From: Streptomyces sp. ATexAB-D23 | GTDB lineage: Bacteria > Actinomycetota > Actinomycetes > Streptomycetales > Streptomycetaceae | Direction: 5' to 3' | Assembly (NCBI RefSeq): GCF_000373645.1 | Contig: NZ_KB892011.1 | Span: 1-64,000, forward strand | DNA length: 64,000 nt | Part shown: positions 51,519 through 60,460 of the stretch, one piece after another | Position numbering within the stretch: the stretch's first letter is position 1 | Layout of the letters: every line of letters begins with the position of its first letter | Translations under genes and position numbers: made by a program | Notes under the pieces: generated by a model | Database searches by the model: none | The model's input: only the letters and a program-made list of their open reading frames with translations | Told to the model about the DNA's origin: nothing

Positions 51519-52145
51519 ATGGAGCGCACTACTGTCGCGTTACGGGCCCAGGACCCGATCTCGCAGGCGGGTGTGGCCAGCCAGCTGAGAGCGCGGCCCG
51601 AAGTCAGCGTCGTGGAATGGAACGAAGAGGGGCCCTGGCCCGAGGTGGTCGTCATGGTCGTCGACGCCGTCGACGAGGACGTGCTGACGACGCTGCGCCA
51701 CATCCAGCGCACGACCGAATCCCGCGCCGTGCTGGTCACCACCGACATCGACGAGCAGAAGCTGGTGAGCGCGGCGGAGTGCGGGGTCGTCGGGGTCATC
51801 AAGCGGGCGGAGTCCACGCCCGAACACCTGGTGCACGTCATAGAGACCGTCGCGCGCGGGGAGGGCCACCTGCCCTCCGACCTGCTCGGAAGGCTCCTCG
51901 CGGAGGTCGGCCGGCTCCAGGGCCAGGTGCTGGCACCGCGCGGACTGCACTTCACCGGTCTCGCCGCCCGCGAGGTGGACGTGCTGCGCCTGGTCGCCGA
52001 GGGGTACGACACCGCGGACATCGCCACGAAGCTGGCCTACTCCGAGCGCACGATCAAGAACGTCCTGCACTCGGTGATGACCCGGCTGCAATTGCGCAAC
52101 CGCTCCCACGCGGTGGCGTACGCGATGCGTCAGGGTCTGATCTGA
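51519..52145 (+). CDS. LuxR-family regulator with atypical receiver domain
   Basis: 208 residues. C-terminal HTH: GLAAREVDVLRLVAEGYDTA, DIATKLAYSERTIKNVLHSV, MTRLQLRNRSHAVAYAMRQG. The N-terminal 120 residues have receiver-like secondary structure (VALRAQDPISQAGVASQLRA; ATTRVL-like ESRAVLVTTDIDEQKLVSAA; GVVGVIKRAEST with the late Lys), but the acidic pair at the start and the phospho-acceptor DxxMP are absent: the position reads VVMVVDAVDED. It probably works without phosphorylation. It sits between eCIS accessory genes and most likely regulates them. GGGGGGAGCACAGAT precedes ATG 51519. Confidence 0.87.
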   Translation: MERTTVALRAQDPISQAGVASQLRARPEVSVVEWNEEGPWPEVVVMVVDAVDEDVLTTLRHIQRTTESRAVLVTTDIDEQKLVSAAECGVVGVIKRAESTPEHLVHVIETVARGEGHLPSDLLGRLLAEVGRLQGQVLAPRGLHFTGLAAREVDVLRLVAEGYDTADIATKLAYSERTIKNVLHSVMTRLQLRNRSHAVAYAMRQGLI

Positions 52146-52158
52146 CGTAGCGTCAACT

Positions 52159-52192
52159 CAGCTCCCCCGGGGCCCTGGTCCCGGGGGAGCTG
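52159..52192 (+). terminator. hairpin after the LuxR gene
   Basis: CAGCTCCCCCGGG (52159-52171), eight-base loop, exact complement CCCGGGGGAGCTG (52180-52192). It starts 14 bases after the stop and separates the regulator from the VWA-DUF4255-AAA unit. Confidence 0.75.
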
Positions 52193-52315
52193 CCCCAAAG
52201 GGCAGCGGGCGCTACCCGCCGAAAGGGCTGACTTCCCGCTGTGCGCACAGCGCACACGAGGGACCGTGTGGGCGCTGTTCTTCGGTGGGAGGTCCGGGTG
52301 CGGGGGAGAGAAGCT

Positions 52316-54379
52316 GTGCGATGGATTCGGTCGGCGGGACGCCCACGCGGACTGCCGGGGGCACGCCGTTCGGTGGCGCTCGTACTCCTGCTCCTGAGCA
52401 CCGCGCTCGTCCCCGCGTCGGGCGCGGCGGGCGCCGCCCCCGCCGTGCCCGTACCTCCGGACCCCTGGGTCACCCCCGCGGTCCTGCACGAGGCGCTCGA
52501 CCCGGGCGGTTCGACCGGCGTCGACAAGTCGGTGCGTACGCCGGCGATCCCGCCGAAGCCGGAGGTCGTCCTGCTGGTGGACGGTACGGGGAGCATGGAG
52601 AAGCCCATCGCCGACGTGCAGGAGAACCTGTCGGACATCACCGAGAAGGTCCTCGCCGAGCAGCCCGAGTCCCGATTCGCCGTCGCCACCTTCGGAGACC
52701 AGCAATTCGACCCCACGGGAGGCGAATTCGCGGTCCTCCAGGGACTGACGAACGACCTCGGCAAGGTGCAGGACGGCGTCGACGCGCTCACGACGGACCG
52801 GGGGGCCTACAGCATGGGCCCGTCCGAGGACTGGATCAACGGACTGTGGCAGATCGCCAACGGAGCCGGTGGCGAAACGGTCTTCCGCGAAGGCTCCAAC
52901 CCGGTGATCGTGCTGGTCAGCGACGCGTCCAGCCACTCACCGAGCGCCGGCCACACCATCGACGATACGATCTTCGCCCTCCAGGACAAGGGCGTCCGGG
53001 TGGTCGGCGTCGACGTCGACAGCGAGCTCGGCGACGGGCTCAACGGCACCGGCGACGCCGGTGTCCCCGGACAGGTCGAGGACCCACCGACCAAGGCGGG
53101 CCAGGCCACCCGCATCATCAACGCGACCCAGGGCCGGCTGCTGGAAGGCATCCAGGGAGACGAAGTCGCCCAGGCCATCGTCGACGGCATGGACAACCTG
53201 CCCACCTCCGTCGGCCACCAGCTCCACGCGTGCAGCCCCTACCTCACGGTCGCCCTCGACCCGCCCACCCGCAGTCTGACCAGCGGCGACACCGCCCACT
53301 TCGCCGAGACCGTCGACGTCGCGGCCGACGCCCCGCAGGGCGCCACTCTCACCTGCACGGTCCAGTTCCTGCTGGGCACACAGATTCCGGGCACCAACAC
53401 CCTCGCCCCCTCGGCGGCCCCCGATCCCGACTTCGAGGAACAGATCACGATCGAGGTGAACGACGTCGACGCCCCCGTCGTCGCCGTGGACGACCGCATC
53501 GCCAGGGCGGACGACGAGAACGGTACGAGGATCAGCTACTGGGCCACCGCGAGCGACGCGCAGGACGGCCGGCTCCCCGTCACCTGCACACCCGCCTCCG
53601 GGTCCCTCTTCCCGATCGGCTCGACCACGGTCACCTGCACCGCCACGGACTCGGCGGGCAACACCGCCACCGACACGGCGGTCTTCCAAGTGCTCGACCC
53701 GCCGCCGCCACCTCTGCCCCCGCCGCCCGCGACGGACGTCGCCGTCAAGGCCGACGTCAGCCCCGACCGTACGTACATCGGCCGCCCGGCCCACGCCCGC
53801 TTCACCGTGACCAACGCGGGCCCGGACACCGCCCGGGACGTCGTCGTCGCCACGACCTGGCCGAAGCCCGGCAAGGCGAAGGACCGCGCCCCGACCTCCC
53901 TCAACCGCTGCACGGCCGCCGCACCCTGCACCATCCCGCCCGGCGGCCGGATCGAGGTGACCCAGACCGGTACCTACCACGAGGCGATCACCGGGGACGT
54001 ACGCGCCACGGTGAGCGGCATGCTGGGCGACCTGCACCCCGTCAACAACCAGGACACCGCCCGGCTGCGCGTGCTCAAACCCTCCCTCACCGTCACCCCG
54101 CAGGTCGCCAGGCCGGGACAGCCCGTCCTCGCCCGCGGCAAGGACTACCCGCCCGGCGAGACCGTGCACCTGACGTGGAGCCCCGGCATCACCGCCGACC
54201 GCTCCGGCGTACGGGTGGGCCGTGACGGAACCTTCGAGGTCCAGGTGCTCGTACTGCGCAAGGACGCCCTCGGTCCCCGCGTCCTGCGGGCGGACATCGC
54301 CCGCCTTCCCCGGCTCCAGAAGTCCGTCCTGGTCGTGCAGCGCAACCTCCAGCCACCGGACTTCAGGGGCCGCACGTGA
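52316..54379 (+). CDS. secreted VWA-HYR multidomain protein of the eCIS accessory set
   Basis: 687 residues. A long, basic-led signal segment (RSVALVLLLLSTALVPASGA), then a von Willebrand factor A domain (about 75-320) with the MIDAS motif LLVDGTGSME and IVLVSDASSHSP; a HYR/Ig-like domain (DAPVVAVDDRIARADDENGT; TSYWATASDAQDGRLPV-like; TVTCTATDSAGNTATDTAVF); a PPPPPLPPPP hinge; a CARDB/DUF11-like domain (DRTYIGRPAHARFTVTNAGP); and a final Ig-like domain. No C-terminal anchor. Start GTG 52316 is preferred (GGGGGAG upstream) over GTG 52241 or 52298. Adhesive or surface role likely. Confidence 0.8.
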   Translation: MRWIRSAGRPRGLPGARRSVALVLLLLSTALVPASGAAGAAPAVPVPPDPWVTPAVLHEALDPGGSTGVDKSVRTPAIPPKPEVVLLVDGTGSMEKPIADVQENLSDITEKVLAEQPESRFAVATFGDQQFDPTGGEFAVLQGLTNDLGKVQDGVDALTTDRGAYSMGPSEDWINGLWQIANGAGGETVFREGSNPVIVLVSDASSHSPSAGHTIDDTIFALQDKGVRVVGVDVDSELGDGLNGTGDAGVPGQVEDPPTKAGQATRIINATQGRLLEGIQGDEVAQAIVDGMDNLPTSVGHQLHACSPYLTVALDPPTRSLTSGDTAHFAETVDVAADAPQGATLTCTVQFLLGTQIPGTNTLAPSAAPDPDFEEQITIEVNDVDAPVVAVDDRIARADDENGTRISYWATASDAQDGRLPVTCTPASGSLFPIGSTTVTCTATDSAGNTATDTAVFQVLDPPPPPLPPPPATDVAVKADVSPDRTYIGRPAHARFTVTNAGPDTARDVVVATTWPKPGKAKDRAPTSLNRCTAAAPCTIPPGGRIEVTQTGTYHEAITGDVRATVSGMLGDLHPVNNQDTARLRVLKPSLTVTPQVARPGQPVLARGKDYPPGETVHLTWSPGITADRSGVRVGRDGTFEVQVLVLRKDALGPRVLRADIARLPRLQKSVLVVQRNLQPPDFRGRT

Positions 54380-54395
54380 GAGGGGCGGTCTCCGG

Positions 54396-55178
54396 ATGAT
54401 CCATGAGGTGGACGACGTCCTGCGGTCCCTGATCCGGGCGGAGGTACTCGGAGGCAGCCAGTTCACGGTCGTCTTCGACGCGCCCACCCGCGAGTGGGCC
54501 GCCAAGGTCAACGCCCCCATGGTCAACCTCTACCTGTACGACATCCGCGAGGACATGCGAAGGCGCGAGCGCGGCCTCCACAACGAGTACGACGGGCGGG
54601 GCGCCGTCGTCGCCCGCCGCCGCCCACCGCGCTACTTCAAGCTCTCCTACCTGATCACGGCATGGACCAAGCGCCCGGAGGACGAGCACCGGCTGCTGTC
54701 CTCCCTGCTCGGCTGCCTGCTGGCGTACGAGGCGCTGCCCCCGGAGCGGCTGGCCGGCTCCCTCGCGGAGATCGGGGCGGCCGTCCCGATGTCGATCGCC
54801 CTGCCGCCACCGGAGGACCGCTCGTTCGCGGACGTGTGGAGTGCGCTGGGCGGCGAGCTGAAACCGTCGCTGGACCTGGTGGTGAGCGTGCCGGTGACGG
54901 CCTCGCCGACATATCCGGCGGGGCCTCCGGTGGGCGACGACGGGTTGCGGGCGCGCTTCGGGGACGTGCCGCGGTCCCCGGAAGAGCGCCGGGACGGTCT
55001 CCCGGTGTACGGGAGCCGCCCCGGCCGGCCCGCACGGGAAGAGCCCGCCGCCCCCGACAGCCGCCGCGGACTCGCGCTGCGGATCACGGAGAACCGGGCG
55101 GCGGACGGCGGCTCCCGCGAAGCCCGTACGGTCACCGGCCCGCCCGCCGACGGCACCGCAAAGGACCCCACCGCATGA
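54396..55178 (+). CDS. DUF4255 / Pvc16-family protein, eCIS tail cap
   Basis: 260 residues. The DUF4255 domain fills the first 190: MIHEVDDVLRSLIRAEVLGG, VVFDAPTREWAAKVNAPMVN, LYLYDIREDMRRRERGLHNE, FKLSYLITAWTKRPEDEHRL and ALPPERLAGSL. Pvc16/Afp16 proteins cap the tube-sheath end of contractile injection systems and related tails. The C-terminal 70 residues are disordered and charged. It starts 17 bases after the VWA gene and its stop overlaps the AAA gene (ATGA), so the three form an operon. Confidence 0.9.
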   Translation: MIHEVDDVLRSLIRAEVLGGSQFTVVFDAPTREWAAKVNAPMVNLYLYDIREDMRRRERGLHNEYDGRGAVVARRRPPRYFKLSYLITAWTKRPEDEHRLLSSLLGCLLAYEALPPERLAGSLAEIGAAVPMSIALPPPEDRSFADVWSALGGELKPSLDLVVSVPVTASPTYPAGPPVGDDGLRARFGDVPRSPEERRDGLPVYGSRPGRPAREEPAAPDSRRGLALRITENRAADGGSREARTVTGPPADGTAKDPTA

Positions 55179-57280
55179 CGCCCCCGGGCCACGAAGACCA
55201 CGACGGCGGCGACCGGCCACGCCTCCCGGACGGCAACCCGAACCTGCGCCACCTCCTCGCCCGTGCGACCGCCGTCGAGCAACGCATCCGCCACGCGGTG
55301 GAGACCCGGCAGCGCACCGACCCGGACCCGCAGGACGCGTTCCGGGGGCTCTACCTGACGGACGAGAACATCGCGCGACTGCTGGACGAGGAGGAGGCGA
55401 GGGGCTTCCCGGTGCCGATGCCGCCCGACGACGAGACGGCGGAAGGCATCACCCGGCCCTCCCGGCTCACGTCCCTGGCCACGGACTTCGGCCTCACGCC
55501 ACTCGACACCGAGATCCTGCTCATCGCGCTCGTACCGGATCTGGACGACCGGTTCGAGGCGTTCTACGGCTACCTCAACGACGACGTGACCCGCCGGCGC
55601 CCGTCCATCGGCCTGGCCCTGGGGCTGTGCGGAGTCTCGCCCGCCGATGCCGTCGCCCGGGGCCGGCTCGCCGCGGGCGCCCCGCTCCGTGAGGCCGCCC
55701 TGCTCCTGGCCGAGGACCAGGACCGCCCGTTCCTGAGCCGCGCGCTGCGCGTACCCGACCGGGTCACGGCCCACCTCCTCGGCGACGACACGAGGGACCC
55801 GCGCCTCGCGGACCTGACGGCGCCCTGGCACGCGATGGCGGGCGTCGGCGATCCCGCACCCCTGGCCCGGGTCCTGGCCGACGGCGTCCGGCTGGCCTAC
55901 CTGAGCGAGGACCAGGGCGGTGCGGGCACGGCCCTGGCCGCGTCGGCGCTGGAGCTGGCGGGCCGGGGCGTCCTGGGCGTGGACCTCGCCCGGCTGGCGG
56001 CCGACCCGGCCCCCGCCGACGCGGTCCGCAGCCTCGTCCGCGAGGCGCGGCTGACCGGGGCGGGCCTGGTCTGCGCCCCACTGGACGCCGTCTCCCGCGA
56101 ACACCCGCACCTGCTGAGGCTGCTGACGGCCACCCCGGTACCGACCGTCATGGTGGGCCGGGTGCCGTGGGACGCCTCCTGGTCCCCGGCTCCGCCGCTG
56201 CTCCTGCACGCCCCGAGGGTCGAGCCTTCGGTGCGGGGCGCGCTGTGGAGCGAGGCGTACCGCCGTACCGCATCGGCCCCGGTCCCGGCCGCCATCGACC
56301 CGGACGGCCTGCTGGCGCCCTTCCTCCTCACACCGGAGCAGGTCACGGGCGCGGCCGTCAGCGCCGCCCAGACGGCACGGCTCGACGGCGGGACCCTCAC
56401 CCCGGACCACGTACGCCGGGGAGCCCGCGCCCAGAACGCGGCCGGCCTCGACCGCCTCGCCCGCCGTATCGAACCCACGGTGGCCTGGGACGACCTGGTC
56501 CTCCCACCCGACACCCACACCCAGCTCCGCGAACTCACGGCCCGCGCCCGCCACCGCGACCGGGTCCTGGGGGAGTGGGGCATGCGGCCGGGCGGCGGCC
56601 GGGGCCGTGGGGTCTCGGCGCTCTTCGCGGGCGACTCCGGCACGGGCAAAACGATGTCGGCCGAGGTCATCGCGGCCGACCTCGGCCTCGACCTCTACAC
56701 GGTCGACCTGGCGACGGTCATCGACAAGTACGTGGGCGAGACGGAGAAGAACCTCGAACGCATCTTCACCGAGGCGGCCGGCGTCAACGGCGTGCTCCTC
56801 TTCGACGAGGCGGACGCGATCTTCGGCAAGCGCTCGGACGTGAAGGACGCGCACGACCGCTACGCGAACGTCGAGAGCGCGTACCTCCTCCAGCGCATGG
56901 AGTCCTTCGACGGCCTGGCCATCCTCGCGACCAACCTCCGCGCCAACCTGGACGACGCCTTCACCCGCCGCCTCGACCTGGTCATTGACTTCCCGGTCCC
57001 GGACCCGGAACAGCGCCTGACCCTCTGGGAACGCTGCCTGGGCCGCGTCCTGCCACGAGACGCGGACGTGGACCTCCCCTTCTGTGCCGAGAACTTCGAG
57101 CTGGCGGGCGGCAACATCCGCTCGATCGCGGTCACGGCGGCGTACCTGGCGGCCGATTCGGGGGGCGCGGTGACGATGGCCACGCTGATCCACGCGATCC
57201 AGCGGGAGTACCAGAAGCTGGGGCGGCTGACGCTGGCCTCGGAGTTCGGGCCGTATCTGGGACTGCTGGCCGCCCCATGA
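55175..57280 (+). CDS. AAA+ ATPase of the eCIS (Afp15/Pvc15-like)
   Basis: 701 residues. An N-terminal winged and degenerate ATPase half (LATDFGLTPLDTEILLIALV; YLNDDVTRRRPSIGLALGLC) precedes the active AAA+ module (about 460-690): Walker A LFAGDSGTGKTMSAEVIA, Walker B GVLLFDEADAIFGKRSDVKD, ESAYLLQRMESFDGLAILAT for sensor 1, FTRRLDLVIDFPVPDPEQRL with arginine finger. This CDC48-like ATPase is the conserved assembly or remodelling factor of contractile injection systems. ATG 55175 overlaps the DUF4255 stop. In complete loci sheath, tube and baseplate genes follow; here a hydrolase and a P450 follow instead. Confidence 0.92.
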   Translation: MTPPGHEDHDGGDRPRLPDGNPNLRHLLARATAVEQRIRHAVETRQRTDPDPQDAFRGLYLTDENIARLLDEEEARGFPVPMPPDDETAEGITRPSRLTSLATDFGLTPLDTEILLIALVPDLDDRFEAFYGYLNDDVTRRRPSIGLALGLCGVSPADAVARGRLAAGAPLREAALLLAEDQDRPFLSRALRVPDRVTAHLLGDDTRDPRLADLTAPWHAMAGVGDPAPLARVLADGVRLAYLSEDQGGAGTALAASALELAGRGVLGVDLARLAADPAPADAVRSLVREARLTGAGLVCAPLDAVSREHPHLLRLLTATPVPTVMVGRVPWDASWSPAPPLLLHAPRVEPSVRGALWSEAYRRTASAPVPAAIDPDGLLAPFLLTPEQVTGAAVSAAQTARLDGGTLTPDHVRRGARAQNAAGLDRLARRIEPTVAWDDLVLPPDTHTQLRELTARARHRDRVLGEWGMRPGGGRGRGVSALFAGDSGTGKTMSAEVIAADLGLDLYTVDLATVIDKYVGETEKNLERIFTEAAGVNGVLLFDEADAIFGKRSDVKDAHDRYANVESAYLLQRMESFDGLAILATNLRANLDDAFTRRLDLVIDFPVPDPEQRLTLWERCLGRVLPRDADVDLPFCAENFELAGGNIRSIAVTAAYLAADSGGAVTMATLIHAIQREYQKLGRLTLASEFGPYLGLLAAP

Positions 57281-57399
57281 CGCCTGCTCGGCATCGGCGG
57301 GCGCGCGCCGCCCTTGCGCGGGACGGGCATTGCCATCACCGTTGGTCGCGGCCGGTCCATCGGCCGACAGGTCCGATTCGTACGGTGACGGGAGCCGGT

Positions 57400-58209
57400 G
57401 TGACCGCATTACCTGTTCTGCCTCACGGAGTTCTGCCCCACGCACTGCACGGAGACGGCCCGCACAAGGTGATCGCCGTGCACGGTTGGCTGGCCGACCG
57501 TTCCGCGTACGACCCGGTGGTGCGGGACCTCGATCTCGGCTCCTTCCAGTACGCGTTGGCGGACCTGCGCGGGTACGGCGAGGCCAGGGACGTGGCCGGC
57601 TCCTACACGACAGCGGAGGGCGCCGCGGACGTCCTCGCACTGGCCGACCGGCTCGGCTGGGAGCGCTTCTCGCTGATCGGCCACTCGATGGGCGGCTCCG
57701 TCATCCAGCGGACGCTGGCCGCCGCGCCGCAGCGGGTGCGCAGCATCGTCGGGGTATCACCGGTCCCGGCATCCGGCCTGTCCCTCCCGCCCGAGCAGTG
57801 GGAGCTGTTCGCCGGGGCGGCGCGGATCCCGGGCAACCGCCGGGCCATCCTCGACATCACCACCGGAGGCCGGCGCCCGGCGGCCTGGCTGGAGCGGATG
57901 GTGCGTCGCTCGGTCGAGTGCAGCGACGCGAAGGCGTTCCGGGCCTGGCTGGACTCCTGGACGGGTGAGGACTTCCACGACCGGATCGACGGTTCGCGGG
58001 TGCGGGCCCTGACGGTTGTGGGGTCGCTCGACCCGGCCCTCTCCGCCGACCTGCAACGCGCCACCTGGATGCGCTGGTTCCCGCGCGCCGAGCTCGTCGA
58101 ACTGCCCTCGTGCGGTCACTACGCGATGGACGAGGCACCGCTCGACCTGATCCGGGTGATGGAGGACTTCCTGCGGGCCGACGCGGGGGACGGCGAGGCG
58201 AAGGCGTGA
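57400..58209 (+). CDS. alpha/beta hydrolase
   Basis: 269 residues. Oxyanion region VIAVHGWLADRSAYDPVVRD, nucleophile elbow LIGHSMGGSVIQ with Ser, Asp in VVGSLDPALSAD and His in ELPSCGHYAMDEAP. Typical of esterases or C-C hydrolases; substrate unknown. I chose GTG 57400 (GGGAG five bases upstream, conserved part starts at once); an ATG at 57277 overlapping the AAA stop would add 41 unlikely residues. Its stop overlaps the P450 start by four bases, so the two enzymes are coupled. Confidence 0.87.
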   Translation: MTALPVLPHGVLPHALHGDGPHKVIAVHGWLADRSAYDPVVRDLDLGSFQYALADLRGYGEARDVAGSYTTAEGAADVLALADRLGWERFSLIGHSMGGSVIQRTLAAAPQRVRSIVGVSPVPASGLSLPPEQWELFAGAARIPGNRRAILDITTGGRRPAAWLERMVRRSVECSDAKAFRAWLDSWTGEDFHDRIDGSRVRALTVVGSLDPALSADLQRATWMRWFPRAELVELPSCGHYAMDEAPLDLIRVMEDFLRADAGDGEAKA

Positions 58210-59492
58210 GCGGACCCGCCTCCCCGGTACCGGTACCGGACGTCTTCGACCCGAGGCAGTACGCGCTGGGCGTCCCCCATGACCGCTACCGCCGACTCCG
58301 CGACCACCACCCCGTGGCGTGGCAGGAGGAGCCGGAGGTGCTGGGCTGGCCGGCGGGCCCAGGCTTCTGGGCGGTGACCCGGCACGAGGACGCGGTCCGG
58401 GTCCTGAAGGACTCCTCGACGTACTCCTCCTGCCTCGGCGCCACCCAGATCCGTGACCCGGACCCGGCGGACCTGCCGTTCATCCGCCGGATGATGCTCA
58501 ACCAGGACCCGCCGCACCACCGCCGCCTGCGTGTCCTGGTCAGCCGCGCCTTCACGCCGAAGCGCGTGGACCGCTTCGAGACGGTCGTACGGGAACGAGC
58601 CCGCTCCCTGCTGACCCGGGCGGTCACCGAGGCGCGGGCCGGCGACGGCACCTGCGACCTGGTCACCCAGGTCACCGACGACTACGCCCTGCTCAACCTC
58701 ACGGACCTGCTGGGCGTACCGGACACCGATCGCGCGCTCCTCCTCCACTGGACCCAACGCGTCATCGGCTACCAGGACCCGGACGAGGCCGGGGCGCCGG
58801 TGCTCGGCCCGGACGGCAAACCGGTGAACCCGCGCTCCCCGGCGGCGCTGCGCGACATGTTCGACTACGCGCACGCCCTGGCGGCCCACAAGCGCCAAAA
58901 CCCCGCCGACGACGTGATGACAGCCTTGGCCACAGACCCCGAACTGACCGCGCCCGAGCTGGAGATGTTCTTCTTCCTGCTGGTGGTCGCGGGAAACGAC
59001 ACGGTACGCAGCGCCGCCCCGGGCGGCCTGCACCTCTTGGCCGAGCACCCGGAGGCGTACGCCCGCCTGCGCAGCGGCGAGGTGGGTCTCGCCACGGCCG
59101 TGGACGAACTCCTCCGCCGCCACCCACCGGTCCTGACCTTCCGCCGCACGGCTGCCCAGGACACGACCCTGGCCGGCACGCGCATCCGCACCGGCGACAA
59201 GGTGGTCGTCTTCCACGCCTCGGCCAACCACGACGAACGCGTCTTCCCGTCCCCTCTCACCCTGGACCTCACCCGCTCCCCGAACCCCCACATCTCCTTC
59301 GGCGACGGCCCCCACGTCTGCCTGGGCGCGCACTTCGCACGCTTGCAACTGCGGGTGTTGTACGAGGAGGTGTGCGGCGTGATTCCGGCCGGGGGACTCC
59401 GGCTTGAGGCGCCGCCGCGGCGGCTGGTGTCGAACTTCATCAACGGGGTGAAGTCGCTGAGGGTGGGGGCGGTGGATGCTGCGACAGCTTGA
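58206..59492 (+). CDS. cytochrome P450
   Basis: 428 residues. I-helix LLVVAGNDTVRSAAPGGLHL (acid-alcohol pair Asp-Thr), ExxR in VDELLRRHPPVLTFRRTA, heme loop FGDGPHVCLGAHFAR with the ligand Cys. The N-terminal blocks (GFWAVTRHEDAVRVLKDSST; MMLNQDPPHHRRLRVLVSRA) resemble the CYP124/125/142-like lipid and steroid hydroxylases of actinobacteria. It needs ferredoxin and reductase partners encoded elsewhere. GTG 58206 overlaps the hydrolase stop (GTGA). An IS5-type relic begins directly after the stop and may have changed the last codons. Confidence 0.9.
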   Translation: MSGPASPVPVPDVFDPRQYALGVPHDRYRRLRDHHPVAWQEEPEVLGWPAGPGFWAVTRHEDAVRVLKDSSTYSSCLGATQIRDPDPADLPFIRRMMLNQDPPHHRRLRVLVSRAFTPKRVDRFETVVRERARSLLTRAVTEARAGDGTCDLVTQVTDDYALLNLTDLLGVPDTDRALLLHWTQRVIGYQDPDEAGAPVLGPDGKPVNPRSPAALRDMFDYAHALAAHKRQNPADDVMTALATDPELTAPELEMFFFLLVVAGNDTVRSAAPGGLHLLAEHPEAYARLRSGEVGLATAVDELLRRHPPVLTFRRTAAQDTTLAGTRIRTGDKVVVFHASANHDERVFPSPLTLDLTRSPNPHISFGDGPHVCLGAHFARLQLRVLYEEVCGVIPAGGLRLEAPPRRLVSNFINGVKSLRVGAVDAATA

Positions 59493-59560
59493 ACCTTTTC
59501 CATCTTGATCAGGCGGCGAGTTCGAGCGCGACGACGGCGGTGATCCGGGTGGTGCTGCAG
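59493..59560 (-). mobile_element. IS5-type transposase 3' end, relic (left arm)
   Basis: On the - strand this reads CCGGATCACCGCCGTCGTCG, then CGCTCGAACTCGCCGCCTGA (stop), then TCAAGATGGAAAAGGTTC. The same end, in opposite orientation and nearly identical, occurs at 60709-60776. It encodes the last residues of an IS5-family transposase (RITAVVALELAA) and its right terminal sequence. It abuts the P450 stop codon. Confidence 0.75.
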
Positions 59561-59636
59561 CGGAGTTCCGCATTTGGTTACGCGAATTAACTACTGGAAT
59601 CAACGATAAATGCCGCAAGGGCTATCAAAATATGGC

Positions 59637-59665
59637 TTGACAAGAGACTCGCCGTTGTCGATGAT
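59637..59665 (+). promoter_or_regulatory. possible sigma-70-type promoter for the secreted protein
   Basis: TTGACA (59637-59642) and GATGAT (59660-59665) are separated by 17 bases, about 35 bases before ATG 59701. The -35 is perfect; the -10 is weak. The surrounding 140 bases are clearly poorer in G+C than the rest of the window. Confidence 0.4.
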
Positions 59666-59700
59666 CATGACGTCACCGAACGGAAAGGAAATGATCGACA

Positions 59701-60165
59701 ATGAAAAGAATCTGGATTCTTCTGGCGTCCCTCTTGGCAGTTCTGGGAGGAGGGCTTATATCTGCACCAGCGGCAAGTGCGGCTGGCTACGGATGTAGTG
59801 GATCTCTGATCGACACGTACAACGTCAACACTTCGGGTGGGACGAAGTACGGAGAAATTCAACTCTACTACAGCACCGCCAACGGTGGAACCAATTGTGC
59901 GGTGACTGTCGATACATATTTTGGCTCTTCCGTGAAAAAGCCCATCCGTATCAACATCATTCGCTGTGAAGCATCCGCATCGTCCGGGGGTTCCTGTGCG
60001 GCGGCTGGAAGCATGGATGATTGGGATGAATACTATACGTATGCCGGCCCGGTCTCGGTCACGTCGATGAGTGGACGCTGCGTCCGTCTTTCGGGGTCGG
60101 TTACCAATCCGAATAACTCCACGGTGTCCGCAAACCGCGACACTGGTGCCGTTCATTGTGGGTAA
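59701..60165 (+). CDS. small secreted protein, spore-associated protein A-like
   Basis: 154 residues. Signal peptide LLASLLAVLGGGLISAPAAS, mature part about 127 residues with six cysteines (YGCSG, TNCAV, IRCEA, GSCAAAG, GRCVRL, HCG) and repeated Thr/Ser/Gly. It resembles the SapA-like spore-associated or small extracellular proteins of Streptomyces; function unknown. Codon use is markedly A/T-richer than every neighbour (for example AAA, ATT, TAT codons), and inverted IS5-type relics lie on both sides, so it was probably acquired by transfer. AAAGGAAA precedes the ATG. Confidence 0.78.
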   Translation: MKRIWILLASLLAVLGGGLISAPAASAAGYGCSGSLIDTYNVNTSGGTKYGEIQLYYSTANGGTNCAVTVDTYFGSSVKKPIRINIIRCEASASSGGSCAAAGSMDDWDEYYTYAGPVSVTSMSGRCVRLSGSVTNPNNSTVSANRDTGAVHCG

Positions 60166-60283
60166 CGGCCGTAAAGGGTGAAGTTGCCTCGATCGTTTGA
60201 GCCTCGCTGCGCCAATTAGCTAAATGAGTAAAAGGCGCGCCTGAGGAAGGAACGTCGCCCCGAGGGAAAAGCCTCAACCGCGC

Positions 60284-60316
60284 GGCCCAGCAGTTGGTAG
60301 CACCGGCTGCTGGGCC
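60284..60316 (+). terminator. hairpin after the secreted-protein gene
   Basis: GGCCCAGCAG (60284-60293), 13-base loop, exact complement CTGCTGGGCC (60307-60316), 118 bases after the stop codon. Plausible terminator. Confidence 0.55.
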
Positions 60317-60460
60317 GCTGGCCCAACCCCTGCTTTCGTGACAGCCCGTCGAATTATCCGTCGGGCCGTTCCGGCTTGTCGGGTCGGTGGTGGGCAGACT
60401 GAGCCGCTTCCAACCTGACGGGTGGTTGGGCGGGCGACCCCAGCGGTGAGCATGAGGAAA

